From Dryococelus australis (lineage: Eukaryota; Arthropoda; Insecta; Phasmatodea; Phasmatidae), in NCBI GenBank assembly GCA_029891345.1, contig CM057009.1:301979466-302043465 (forward strand): 64,000 nucleotides of DNA, read 5' to 3'. This document shows positions 33,960-45,049 of the stretch, piece after piece (the stretch's first letter is position 1; the number at the start of each line of letters is the position of its first letter). A program made the position numbers and the translations under genes. Below the pieces are notes generated by a model, which did no database searches, was not told the DNA's origin, and worked only from the letters and a program-made list of their open reading frames with translations.

Positions 33960-34500
33960 CGTATAATTCCAGTGGCCATTTTGGTAGCCAGTAACACAAG
34001 TTCTGCATTTGCGATTAGCTGACGGCGGCCATTTTGACAGCCAGTAACATTTTATCGGTTCTAGACTAAATTGATTATCACAATTAGTACATACAACCAC
34101 AGCGGCCATCTGGAGCCAGAAATATTTTCGATTAGCCCCACGACGACCATTGTGGCATCCAGTAGAGCTGGTGGCCATTTTGACGACCAGAAACATCTGG
34201 AACGATTGCGTGCATTTACATACACTGCCACATCCAGTGATCTGTCAGTGCCAAATAAATTCGACACACTATGTCGTTTGTGGCCATGTTGGTAGTCAGC
34301 AGTGACTGTTACTACTACTATTAGCACATAAGACCATGATGGCCATTTTGGCTGCCAGTAGTGCCTAAAGTGGCCAGAAACATATCTCTCGAACGTTCGA
34401 GTACAATGTATCATCCAGCAGTCTATTAGACATTATAAATTCTACACACTATGCCACTGGTAGCCATGTCGGTAGCCAGCAGTGATGGAACTTCACAATT
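33960..34500 (+). repeat. Left-end sub-repeats of the Polinton-type fossil
   Basis: GTGGCCATTTTGGTAGCCAG-type strings recur near 33972, 34026, 34102, 34168, 34280, 34338 and 34460, with intervening ACACACTATG-type phrases in the later units. Spacing is irregular, about 55-115 bp. The repeats could be subterminal repeats of the fossil or an unrelated array that it abuts. Confidence 0.5.
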
Positions 34501-34659
34501 TAGAATACTGCTACTACTAATACAATTACAACATGCCAAAACAAATGCCACCAGCAACTGACCAACAAAATTGCACCCAGAATTACCGATGCTCTCTCGA
34601 CCACCACCAGAGGGTTCCCATTACAAAGCCTCGCCACCAGCATGGTAACAGCGGTCGTT

Positions 34660-35000
34660 TTGCCCACACACAATGCAACCGGACCAGAATAATGACCCAC
34701 CCAGCCTAGGTGGGTGGTTGAGAACATGATATGTAGCACCGCCCGATAGGAATACTAATAAGAAGAGGCAAATTCCAGTGCCATCATGGCCACATGCGAT
34801 AAAACCTGAACAGAATAATAATGACCCACCCAGCCAGCCCTTAGGCAGGATGTCGAGATCATGGTATGTAGCCCTGCTGGAACGGAATACTAATAAGGAG
34901 AAAAAGGAAAGATTCCATCTTGGGCCAACACACGTTGCAGTCCCAAGCCGACTGGCAGGAAGACACAAGATGTATAGCCCTGCCTGATCAGAATAACAAT
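34660..35000 (+). repeat. Tandem repeat of roughly 130-150-bp units
   Basis: AGAATAATGACCCACCCAGC and CATGATATGTAGCACCGCCC recur as AATAATGACCCACCCAGCC and CATGGTATGTAGCCCTGC, then once more in weaker form near 34970. GGAATACTAATAAG occurs after each. Long minus-strand frames across it are repeat artefacts. Confidence 0.6.
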
Positions 35001-35194
35001 AAGGGGAGGAAGGAAGGTGGTCACAAAATAACCTTGGTTCCCACATCCAAACCACCTGCCTCTCTCTCTATACATAGCAGAATAGACAGGAGTACACTCA
35101 GAGGTAACAAATGATTGACACACACAGTTAAGAGCAAAGGTATTTATTCAAAACAATACTTCAGCAAGAAGCAGTACAGACATTACAAAATTGT

Positions 35195-36015
35195 AAGCAA
35201 CAATTTGGTCACCCATTGTTTGAAGTGGGATTGGAAGGGAAACCACTTCACGAGGACCTGGTCGCCACGTCTACAGACCATATGCTACACGAAATAGTCA
35301 TTGGGATATTTCGTGATGTAAATTTCGTAGTTGTAGAAAGAACCACTGATCCTTTGGCCAGCCATATCGACGAGCGTATAGGTGTGTGGGGACACTCCAT
35401 GTTCGGATAGTAAGACTAATCAAAGACACCTTTGCTCCTGGAGGTAGATGAAATCGCCAACCTTTGACCTTGGCCAGTGTGGGTTCAACTACTTGGAGTG
35501 TCTGTACACAGTGTGCAGTAGAGAAGTGGTGTTGGGAGCAGTAACTTCAGATGGACGAAGACCAGTCGTCCTATGCTTGTGTGTATTGTACTGAGTAAGG
35601 AGTCGAGGAAACAGATACAACCACCGGTAGCTACCCTGTGCCAAGAACGCCTTCCATATCAGACCCCTAAACTCCTGTTGAATCGTTCGACGACAAAATC
35701 CTTGTAGTCGCTGAATGTAGAATAGTGATGAATATTCTTCGCCTCCATAAGCACATGGAACACAGGGTTATAGAATTCCTTCCTACTGTACATCTGGACA
35801 CTCTTCGGTACGATCACCTTGTCCAAAACCAATTTCATTGTAACTGCAATATCAGCACCATACTTCCGGCGCACAGGGACGGCCCAACCATACTTGGAGA
35901 AACAGTTGATAATCATCAGGATGTAGTGGAAGCCTTTAGTTATGCTGGAATAAGGAATCATTTCCACCAAGTTGGCCTGGAACAAGTCATGATATTCGAA
36001 GAGAAGCACCTTACA
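35195..36015 (-). pseudogene. Integrase of the Polinton-type fossil
   Basis: The rve core reads DLFQANLVEMIPYSS, then GFHYILMIINCFSKYGWAVP and later VVERFNRSL, as in Polinton integrases (35659-36009). Downstream on the same strand short pieces match the integrase C-terminus: THKHRTTGLRPSEV near 35590, GSFYNYEI near 35325, and a chromo-like GDQVLVKWFPFQ near 35250. This enzyme family joins the element to the host chromosome. It is broken and fossil. Confidence 0.75.
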
Positions 36016-36052
36016 TCTGGGGAAGGTCTCTACATAGTCGTGTGTCAGGCAC

Positions 36053-36604
36053 TCACTGGATATGGACGGATTCGCTGAGCTCTTCCAAGATATTCACTAT
36101 TTCATTCATGTGATATATATTGCCAGCTTGCCGGAATCTAATGAAGAGACAGAAACCACCCACAAGCTCAGTCACGTCATCCCAATAGACGCATTCCACC
36201 CGGTTGTCACCATCAAGCTTCAGACCCGAGCCACTCACACCGATGCCTGGAAACAGTTCTTCGATAATAGCGAATTTAGGGTGTATCTCGTCCTGATATG
36301 CATGGCGGCTAGCAGTATTGTATTCCAAATAGGCATGTGTCGTCTGCAACAACTGCTGGTACTGGTGAAGAGCTGCAGGGGAATAATCCCCAATCACATG
36401 TTTAAACAGCAGCTCGTAGAGGCTGGGCGAGGCTTGCACGACGACATCCCCTACCTGGATAATGTCGTTGGGCAAAAATAAAACTTGTTTGTCGCCCAGG
36501 AACCACATCTTCCGTGCTTGTACATACTGTAAGTAGAATAATTTAAGTGAGGCGATTAAGAAGTGAGATGATAGTGAAGAGCCATAGAGTGTGCATTGGA
36601 TCAC
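36053..36604 (-). pseudogene. Polinton-associated conserved gene, function unknown
   Basis: The 183-codon minus-strand frame contains FLGDKQVLFLPNDIIQVGD, SPSLYELLFKHVIGDYSP and ends with AGNIYHMNEIVNILEELSE. I recognise this layout (a W/F-x-GDK block, then a P-L-ELL block, and an A-N-HNEI-I-EEL ending) from a gene that regularly accompanies Polinton-like integrases in arthropods and cnidarians. The function is unknown. The gene lies directly upstream of the integrase on the same strand. It is the longest uninterrupted frame of the fossil's minus-strand block after the coiled-coil gene. Confidence 0.6.
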
Positions 36605-36922
36605 ACTCTTTTGTGTTTAAAATATGCCAAGGGCAAATCATCATCATCAGCGGTCACCTCCTCCGCTACAGTCTTGCATTTTAATTAGAAGTGCGGTTCA
36701 TCTTTCAGAGCAGAGGGAACAGGCGGCCATAACATGTCAAGACATTATTGGCTGAAAGACCTCTGACAATACCACATCATGTTCCATTCATACCCTCTTG
36801 GCGAGCAGATACTTTTTGCGAACGCTCGCAACGATACAACTCAGATGTTCGGCGGGGCCAGCCATAGCATTGATGTATAATGCCAAATGCACATAGTATA
36901 TATAACTAGTGCCGTCACTCTA
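36605..36922. other. Gap within the fossil, nothing assigned
   Basis: Short pieces of possible coding sequence on the minus strand, with no recognisable motif. Confidence 0.3.
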
Positions 36923-38200
36923 TCAACCTCTTAAGGGAGTCTTCCGCTTTGCCAATGTTTTGTATACCACAGCCTGTACTGGTTTAAAATGAGCCCACTC
37001 GTCCTCTCTGACACATATGTTAGACAGTTGGTGCGAGATCGTTCGACGGACAACATCTTTTAAAAAAACAAGTTGTGCCCCCAAAGGGTTTATGCGGGAT
37101 GCGAACATGTCAGCAATGACGCTTATGAATTTTTTAATCATCCCTGACAAGACAGTGCCGATTCTCGTATCCAGGTTTGCGCCAGATGTCAGCTGTTTGG
37201 ACAGTGTGCTCCCAGCAGTAAGGTGGCTATCTAGCTTCGTGATGATAGTGCCAAGTTTTGCTTCCACAGCAGAGAGTTTAGCCATGAGGTTGGGGCCGGC
37301 ACGACGAGGGTTCGTGACCATGTCGGAGACATGCTATACCTGAGTATTCAGAGCAGCCAGTTTACTAGTATTGTCATTGGCCACAAGCAATTGAACCTTC
37401 AGATTGGCACAGTGGACTGTTAGCACTCTGGTGTCAACACGAGTGCCCAGGTCATCTACTGTCCTCACGACAGTAGCAAGTGTACTGCCTAAACCACTGA
37501 GGTTCTGCAAATTGGAAGTAATGGTTGAAATCTGACTAGTCAGTTGACCGGACGACATACCGACAGCATCGATGTTCGATTCCAGGTCAACCAACTTCTT
37601 ATTGAAAGTGGCAAGCACAGATTCAGTCAGTGTCTTGGAGGGCAGGCCACTGACCTGTATGCCAACCTCATCCAGTTTCTTCTTCATGTTTGCAAAGTTT
37701 GATTCCAGATCGGTCAGCTGCATCATCAAAGCAGTCAGCATGCCTGCACCTGCAGTACCGACAGTGAGGGTCCTGTCTTGTTTCGTAGTCAGGTTGGTAA
37801 GGCTGCTTCTGGTGGTAACTTGAGCACCCAAAATATCAAGTTTCTTCTCTAAATCTTCAAGCTGACCTCCGAGAGTGGTAAGCGTATCTGTATTAGTAGA
37901 TATCAATGAGCAAATTTTAGCCTCCATCTTGGCAAATAGTGCATTAGTGTTGGTCAATATATGCCCTGCCATGACTCTTAAGTGCATCACAGGATGGGAA
38001 TTTGGTGAGACTGGACACAGTCTCGACCAGCTTGACAAGTCTCATATCCATTTCAGTGACCGTTAAATTGGTATTGTAAATGAGGCTCTCCACAGTGGTC
38101 AGCTTCTTACCCAAGCTAGTCAGTTTGTGCATATCATGAGTCAATGCGTTTAAGTCAGGAGTTACCTTGTTGACTAGTTTCTCGCCCACACCGCTAAGCT
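36923..38200 (-). pseudogene. Long coiled-coil protein of the fossil, fibre-like
   Basis: Three minus-strand frames (36923-37321, 37334-38038, 37944-38189) encode a Leu/Thr/Ser/Lys-rich, Cys-poor sequence. It has repeated turns such as LTTLGGQLEDLEKKLDILG, LMMQLTDLESNFANMKKKLD and FNKKLVDLESNIDAVG. Hydrophobic residues recur at heptad-like spacing and the unit TDLES/VDLES is repeated. Polintons and related viruses often carry a trimeric fibre or coiled-coil protein, so a fibre or scaffold role is plausible. No family match is recalled. Confidence 0.5.
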
Positions 38201-38219
38201 TCTGCTCCTATTCTACATG

Positions 38220-38591
38220 TCAAGGCATATCGGACTTAAACAAGTGAAAATGAGACTTGGTGGTGGTACATGTGTTGCTAAATGGAAAATACTCAAATCC
38301 ATCCATGGCCTGTAGAACCTGTGCTAAGGGAAGGTGTTTCAGCTGTTGGAAAGACTTCGAGTAGTGATACACATTATCGAAGCAGAGTCTATTGGGATGC
38401 TCCAGAAGGCAGAGCAGCACACACGTCTTCCCACAGTTGCTTGAACTGCCGATAATAGCGTGAACTGTGTTTGGCAGAAATTTCCCATGATGTGAATCCT
38501 GGGCCAATTCGTCTTCAGTGGTGATGCTAACAGGAATCATGTTGGTCTGAAGCACGATCTCCATTGTACTGAGATGGGAATGATAAACCAC
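38220..38591 (-). pseudogene. Packaging ATPase of the Polinton-type fossil
   Basis: The frame contains a P-loop, IGSSSNCGKT, followed by LLCLLEHPNRLCFDNVYHYS. This matches the FtsK/HerA-type genome-packaging ATPases of Polintons and adintoviruses, which drive DNA into capsids. Only the N-terminal part is present in this frame. The gene is a fossil. Confidence 0.75.
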
Positions 38592-38666
38592 ATGTACTTA
38601 AGGTCAGTTCACGGGCAAAACATATCAATTATGTGCATACTGACTGCATAGCATTAGTAAGCAGTA
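38592..38666. promoter_or_regulatory. Short divergent intergenic gap
   Basis: Only about 75 bp separate the start of the ATPase frame (minus) from that of the PLA2-like frame (plus). If the fossil once had a shared divergent promoter, it lay here. No TATA box is obvious. Confidence 0.3.
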
Positions 38667-38945
38667 ATGTGTTGTGGGAGCAAAGTCAAGAGAGGATGTG
38701 GACTGGTGAATACGCTGATCAACAACTTTCTGTTTGACGCATATATCCCTGGCTACAAATTCTGTGGACCCGGTACTCGGTTAGAGATGAGATTGAGGCA
38801 AGGGGATGTCACTATCAATCCCCTCGATGAGGCGTGTGAGAGCACGACATTGCATATGCGACAAGTAGCAGGTTGAAGGATAGACACACAGTGGATAGGA
38901 TCCTCATAGAAAAAGCCTGTATGGTAGGCATTTCGCCAGCATCTA
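38667..38945 (+). pseudogene. PLA2-like protein of the Polinton-type fossil
   Basis: The frame reads IPGYKFCGPGTRLEMRL and then GDVTINPLDEACE, matching the phospholipase A2-like domain (Y-F-CGPGT-L and G-NPLD-AC-HD-AY) found in parvovirus capsids and in Polinton-type elements. There it is thought to help membrane passage. DRILIEKA-type sequence continues the domain near 38890. Broken fossil. Confidence 0.7.
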
Positions 38946-39252
38946 AACTCAGCTAATGACTGGCAGCCTGGGGAGTGGCCAAGATCATGCGATCGAAAGT
39001 GAAGCATAGAATAAGCCTGGTGTTTGTGAGGAAGATGAAAACAACAACTTTGCATAGAATACCTCGCCAGCGAGTTAAGCACGGTGGGATCTCACTGTTT
39101 CTCCTACCTGACATCTGACTACTCTGTAGTCTAATCGGAGGGGCCAGTGGGATAGCAAGAGCAGTGATCAGTGCTAAAGGAGAACACCAACGACTCGTGG
39201 AAGCGATCAGACATAATAGGAAAATGGAAGCTTTCGCCTGAGGAATAAAAAC

Positions 39253-39725
39253 TTGACAAGGGTTGTACCTCCGCCCATACAAGCAGGGGAGAGGAAGAAG
39301 AAAGCAAAGGGTGGTGGGAAGACGATGAAGGAATCAATCATAAGAGCCCTGCCTGATGCCTCACTCACGAACATTGCTATACTCAAGTGTGCTCAGAAAC
39401 TACAAATACCCAACTTCAGAGCCATCTTCATGTTTGACCGCCTCCCACACTGCCCATGGTGAGCAGAGAGAGTATTAATAAACCTAGATACCAGTCATGG
39501 GCCCTGAACACACTGGACAACATATGCGAAGCAGGGAAATAGGGTCAATTACTACGACCGCTTCAGCAACCTAAGGGCTCCAACCGAACTGAAAATGTAC
39601 TTGAGAGGTGTTAGGATATATTACAGCTACGGGGCCAAGCAGGGGCCATGTGAATGGAACTGCGGACACCTATGCCTGAGATTCCTATTTAACACAAGGC
39701 ACACTGTACGTACCTATCTGTCATG
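39253..39725 (+). pseudogene. Adenovirus-type cysteine protease of the Polinton-type fossil
   Basis: A basic leader (39253-39340) precedes LTNIAILKCAQKLQIPNFRA. A short segment with GP-THWTTY holds the catalytic His context, and the NCGHLCLRFL segment near 39660-39690 holds the catalytic Cys context. This is the maturation protease typical of Polintons and adenoviruses. It sits between the PLA2-like and capsid-like genes on the same strand. Broken fossil. Confidence 0.7.
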
Positions 39726-39868
39726 TCCGCGATGCTGATCTTGTCTGGCAACAGCTTGGAACTGCAGGCTACAAATTTCCCACCTCTAAAACTAAAGGGG
39801 CATGGAAAATTGTGTTTATAGTCTTTGAAACGTAGTTCACTTTATCGAACATCGACTAATGCAATTGT

Positions 39869-40345
39869 GTGTTTCGGTATATAAAGGAGAATGGAAAGAG
39901 AGGCGATGTGCGCATTTCCACTGGATCGTACAAGGTACTGGGACCGGATGTGGCGGTGAAGCTGCGCCGAAATGCCAACACACTATACAATGAAATTTCC
40001 AGTATTGCTCACATTGACTTCACACAAAACGACATGCTTGCAGCTATGTTGGAGTTCCTGAACACAGCGTACAAAGCCAATAAACTGCACAAATCGACCC
40101 TACCTGTAAACATATTCCCCGTGAACATAATATGAATAAATTGCAATTTAGTGACCGGCTTGTACCTTGATGGCAAGTTCAGCAAAACACTCCACGAGTT
40201 TGCAGCGATAATGCCACCGAGGTTTAAACCTATGGACATGCTGAAGACTCCTATTAACATCCCGGTCGTCACTGAGAGTGTACAAGAAGTGCTTGTGCCT
40301 ATTATCGACCAGGACAATCATCTGATCAACTTCCGAGGCAAATAA
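39869..40345 (+). pseudogene. Unassigned structural-region gene of the fossil
   Basis: Two plus-strand frames lie between the protease and the capsid-like gene, a position where Polintons often keep a minor capsid or penton gene. They read VRISTGSYKVLGPDVAVKLR and KPMDMLKTPINIPVVTESVQ. I recognise no motif. The assignment rests on position alone. Confidence 0.35.
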
Positions 40346-40429
40346 ATCGTCTCCCTACATCTGCTCAAATATGGGAATGAACTTAAAGCAAGCGAAAGTA
40401 ATACAAGCAGCTTACTGCACGAAACCATA

Positions 40430-41605
40430 AATCAGTGCTGGGCAAGCATCAGCAAATGTGAGATTTCTGCATGGATTTGGAGTATTGGTTAAACAGTATG
40501 GACAGGGAAATTCTAAATGTGAAAATGCTGGCTGGTTTCAAAGACTCGATCACCAAGGCGGAACTCCGTGTGTACACACCATATCTGCCAGGGTGTGGAT
40601 ACTAGTCCAGAACCAAGACATCTACACCGTACCCTGTAATTCCTGTTTGAGGTATCGGGGTACGATACTGTAGGCCGGAAAAGTGGTTCCAGCATTCACA
40701 AGAATCATTAGAAATGGTATTCTACACATGATATGCTGCATCGTGTACGAGATCAATGGGAGCAAAGTAGATGCAATGCGGGATGTAGGAATCACCACAA
40801 CCATCAAGAATTACTTCTCTCTGAAATAAAACCAACTTCCGATGGCGAAAATGGCCGGCTGGGGTATCGAGAAGGACTACAAGGTCCCAGTCTACCCACA
40901 GGGGAAATTCGGAGTTTGCATTCTGCTAGCTATGCTATTGGGCTTTGCCAGAGGACTACAAACACATGATTATTAATGCGAAACAGGAACTAGTTAATAT
41001 CATGGCGAAAATGAAAGCTAATGCCTTGCTGGATACCGCAGCTGGGCCTGAAGTCAAGATACTGGGTATCCTGTCCTTAGAATGACTCCTGAGAAGTGTA
41101 GGAACATCGACACGGCGTTCTGCATGTGGAGTCTAGAACATATCCGAGCATCCCACAGGCCACGAGCATGAACTGGAATGTAAATACCAGCTTCGCAAGT
41201 GAAAAGCCACACTATATAATGATATAGTTTCAGTTAGGAAAACAGAATGTTCTCGGTGCAGACTGCTCGACATTCGACCATGCCAGTGTCAAAAACATGA
41301 AAGTTCTCATCAACTCGGAGTGCTATCCATACTGCGACCTAAATATCAATTTCGATAACAGGATGTACAAGGTGCCATACCAGATATATGCCAACTTTCA
41401 GCAGGCCTACTATGGCCACATCAGTCGCCAACACTAGCGTTTGCCGAGTTCTTGAACACAGCCCCTCTGTTCATGTTCAACATCAGTAAGCAGGATGATA
41501 GAATACAGAGCAGGGTTGTGGACTGTAGAATCGAAATGATCGTCATGGCTAATTTCCCAGCCAATACTCAGGCCTACGCCCTGATACTCCACAACAGGTT
41601 ATAAT
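40430..41605 (+). pseudogene. Major-capsid-like protein of the Polinton-type fossil
   Basis: Pieces on the plus strand match a protein repeatedly seen in arthropod and cnidarian elements of this type and thought to be a double jelly-roll capsid protein. They include YELNGIEID-like sequence near 40750, a GKFGVCI-like segment near 40900, EDYKHMIINAKQELV near 40950, NINFDNRMYKVPYQIYANFQ near 41350 and a final stretch near 41460-41600 (FLNTAPLFMFNISKQDDRIQ, MANFPANTQAYALILHNRL). The final stretch is the best-preserved signature. Broken fossil. Confidence 0.65.
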
Positions 41606-42400
41606 GTACAAAATACAAGACCATATTTTTCAGTTATTGACATATAAAATATATTTATAGGCTACTCACCCCCTCCACTCAATCACAATGTTCGCGAACA
41701 TCCAGGGCTGCATCTTACAGAGTGGCTTCATAGTTAAGTGTATCTGCATAGTGTACAAGTATATTGTTATTGCATCATGGGTTTTTCTGCTGCCCTTCCC
41801 ATAGTACACACTCGACGAGAAAAGTAAGGTGACAAATACATGGCAGGAGAAATATTAACACGGCATTCATTAGGATGATGGCAATATAGCATACGATAAA
41901 ATATGAGAAGTACTCACCTCCATGTTGGCCAAGGGCACATTTGCATTGCTGGACCAGAACGAAGCAATGGCTAAGTATTCATTTTAGCGGCAGCATGAAG
42001 GTGTGTGATGTGCCTACAGAGTTCGACTGCCACTCATTTCTTGTACTAAGGTCGCAGTACATGCCGAACCATGCATGCATCAAGTGTGTGTGGGGCAGGC
42101 CATGACCATACATATCCATGCTACTACTGTGCTCATGGTCCCTGGGTACTGGATGGGGGCAAAGCAATGTCTCTTAGACAGAGTATGTCTACCTATAAGT
42201 ACAAAGGCTTGGTAAACCATGGGTGACCTCTTCGTGGGTCATGCAGGCTCGATCGGTCATGACAACCTCTATGTACGATGGCATGGTACATGTAGGACAT
42301 GCTGGGTCATGAAAACAGTGTATGACCTCTGCTTGGTGCTGTGCAAAAACATATAAAACACTAGCCCGGGTAATAGGACAGACCACTGTACCACACGCAC
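41606..42400. other. Gap within the fossil, nothing assigned
   Basis: Short overlapping frames on both strands. A GGGTCATG / GTGACCTCT-type phrase recurs near 42215, 42240 and 42305. No gene recognised. Confidence 0.3.
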
Positions 42401-42409
42401 TTGTGCAAA

Positions 42410-44900
42410 GATGGAGGCTCTGTTCACTAAACTTAATGACAGCATCCAGTACTAGGCATTGTCAGACCTCACATTATGCAAGAAGTACGTGGCAGATGAC
42501 TTCCGGCAGGCCAAAACCACATATGGCAAGTGCATTACATGCCTGCTGCAAGGCATAGTCTGGGTACTCTTACCATCGTGGTATGTGTAACTCCTCAGTG
42601 GCAGCAATTTGGGAGTCTTGGATGAAGAAATGTGTTTATAACATATGGCAGAATTAAGAATGGGAAGATGATGTATATAATTGAATTTTCATAAGCATGG
42701 TTTCGCCGGCTCTCTCTCGCTCTCTCTTTCACAGAAAAATGTATACTACTCTTAGCCCACTGGATGTGGACAAGTTAGAAGGCATCACAATTGGTTACCA
42801 TTGTGTGCACGTCAAACCGCCTGGACAACCAGAGCACATTGAATGTTGCACCGGGCTCGAATATTGGGTCAGTCACAGTGGCAGTGACTGTCTTGTCCTC
42901 TATCCAAAACCCTGCAGTATTTTACCTGCCCATTATACTTCTTAATACGGAACTCTTAGCTGCCATGTACCACAGCAGCCCTGATGGAATGTTGAAACTG
43001 AGGTGATATAAAACAGTTATATTTACAGCAGACAATTGCATATGAGATGTACCATCCTGCTGGACTTACATGCTGGACCAAGTCTTGTACTGCTGAAAAC
43101 CATACTATGGTCATGAAGCAGGGCACAGTGAAATGGAAGATGCTGTGTACTCTGCTCACTTGTGAGGTGTTTCTAGCTGCAGAGTACGTGTAAAAAGCAA
43201 CGAGGAGTACAGCATATTGCTGTCAGTGCCAGTGCAGCAACCATGAGCCATGAGTTTCGACCTGTATTCATTAGCAGTGTAGTTTGGTTTAAGGAATCAA
43301 CCGCCACCACCATGGACTTCAACAAATACGACTGTGTCCAGTTCCAGCCAGAAGATGTAAACCTCTACGAACACTATTGTGTGGACTAACAATGAGTAGT
43401 TTTCAAAGCAGAACTCGTGTATGAGCAGGTACAAGTGTGCGATGGTACCAATCACATGTGGCACTATCAGGATGCCTGGGATGAACTTCATAGCAAAATA
43501 CAGCCATGCTACAAGTACAATGGATATGCAGTCATCCATTTGCGACCCAATAGTCGCCTCCTTGCCAATGGGTACACCCTCAAAGCTCATGCAGACTTTG
43601 AAGACATTATGGAACACCAGCATGTGGGCAGACAATTCGACTTTGCTCTGCGCAAGGAGAATGGCAAGACATGTCACTGGAGCAAGGAATGTACAGGACA
43701 TATAAATATGACTTTGATGGAGGACAGTAAATTGTACCTTTCCTGCAGTGCATGAGTGTATTGTGTATAAAAGTAAGAACAAGTATATAAATTGCACAGA
43801 ATAGATGGCTATGATGCATCGACCAAGGGCGAGTTGGTATGCAAGTGTAGGTGCAGGGAAGTTATTTGTGCCCTTGTCACATACCTCCTGCTGTGCAGGG
43901 CTGGAATTAGTAGTACTGGCATGGGCTGTGAGGGGGACAGAGCCCTATAAGATTGGTATGTCTGGCCCAGCTGCATTCAGTCCAGCACAATAAGCCTGCC
44001 ATTCGCTCCAGAGGGCCACTGCGTGGAGCAGAAGAGGGGCTGTGTGACTTACGTCGTCATCCCGGGCAACATGGGCGAAGACCTTACATACATGGAGGAG
44101 TGCGATGGCAGCGAACATTTGCTATATGCACTGACCCTGGCTCAGTATGAGAGGGGCCAGCAACAGCTAGAGTTCATACCACCATGGCACTGCACTATCT
44201 ATCACATGTCCCTGGACACACCACTCCTGTGCACCAGGGACAATTTGGTGGCATATGCACTTCTCCATGATGCCTCCATGTAGCCGCCCCACAGTCCAAT
44301 GCCGCAGATGTCGCCAAGGTGGTGCTGCTACTCATCGATGCTGTGGAGGGCGACCTACCAGCGGTCACAACACCATAGCATCCGCAGGCGATCATGCTGG
44401 AGGGGGACCACGACGACGGGACCACCACCAGGTAATCATTGGCCCCTTCCTGGGAGGAAGACGAGGTGGCCGCCCAGGTGCTGCTGGACATCGTCCGCCG
44501 GCCAAGGCAGAAGCATCCGAGCACCGCATGGCAGATGATGGTGCAGCTCAACGAGCTGATTGATGCCTTCGTCAGCAAGTAGCCACCACCACCAACACCA
44601 TCACCGAAGCAGCGACATCCAGAAGCGCTCGAGCCCCTGTTCAGAAGCATCAGGGGGATGCCTCCACCACCTTGGTCGATGCGAGCTCATCCACCGGGTG
44701 GCCGGCCTTGGTGGACACTACTATCTCCACCCCCAGCCCTGCCACATCAGATATGGCAACACAGACACCTGCCCAACACGTGCAACCACGATAGCAGCAC
44801 CAGAGGCCAGCACTCCCGGACATCCGCATACTCTTGCTGGACGAGAGGAAGCTGGTACTTAGGCAGCTGTTCGAGAGTATGCTGGCCTCTATGTAAGCAG
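42410..44900 (+). pseudogene. Unrecognised plus-strand coding fossils downstream of the capsid-like gene
   Basis: Plus-strand frames with plausible protein composition occur at 42697-43006, 43417-43755 (CDGTNHMWHYQDAWDEL, NGYAVIHLRPNSRLL) and 44023-44283 (CVTYVVIPGNMGEDLTYMEE, EFIPPWHCTIYHMS). A GC-rich, proline-rich part follows at 44290-44890, with QVLLDIVRRPRQKHPSTAW-type sequence. They continue the strand of the capsid block, so they are probably late genes of the same fossil. I recognise no family. All appear interrupted. Confidence 0.35.
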
Positions 44901-45049
44901 CAGCAGTAGTGTGTTTGTGTCGATGGTTGGAACTGTACATGCTTTTTTGTTTATGTCTGTATCTGTGTTGATGCAAGAGAGAGGGAGAGAGCGGAAGAGA
45001 GACAGGTGTACAGCATATGAGGGATAATAAAATGAATGTGTATATATGA

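Noticed and set aside
34621-35055. 144-codon minus-strand protein near the fossil's left end
   Set aside because: The frame runs through a 130-150-bp tandem repeat and has repeat-derived composition.
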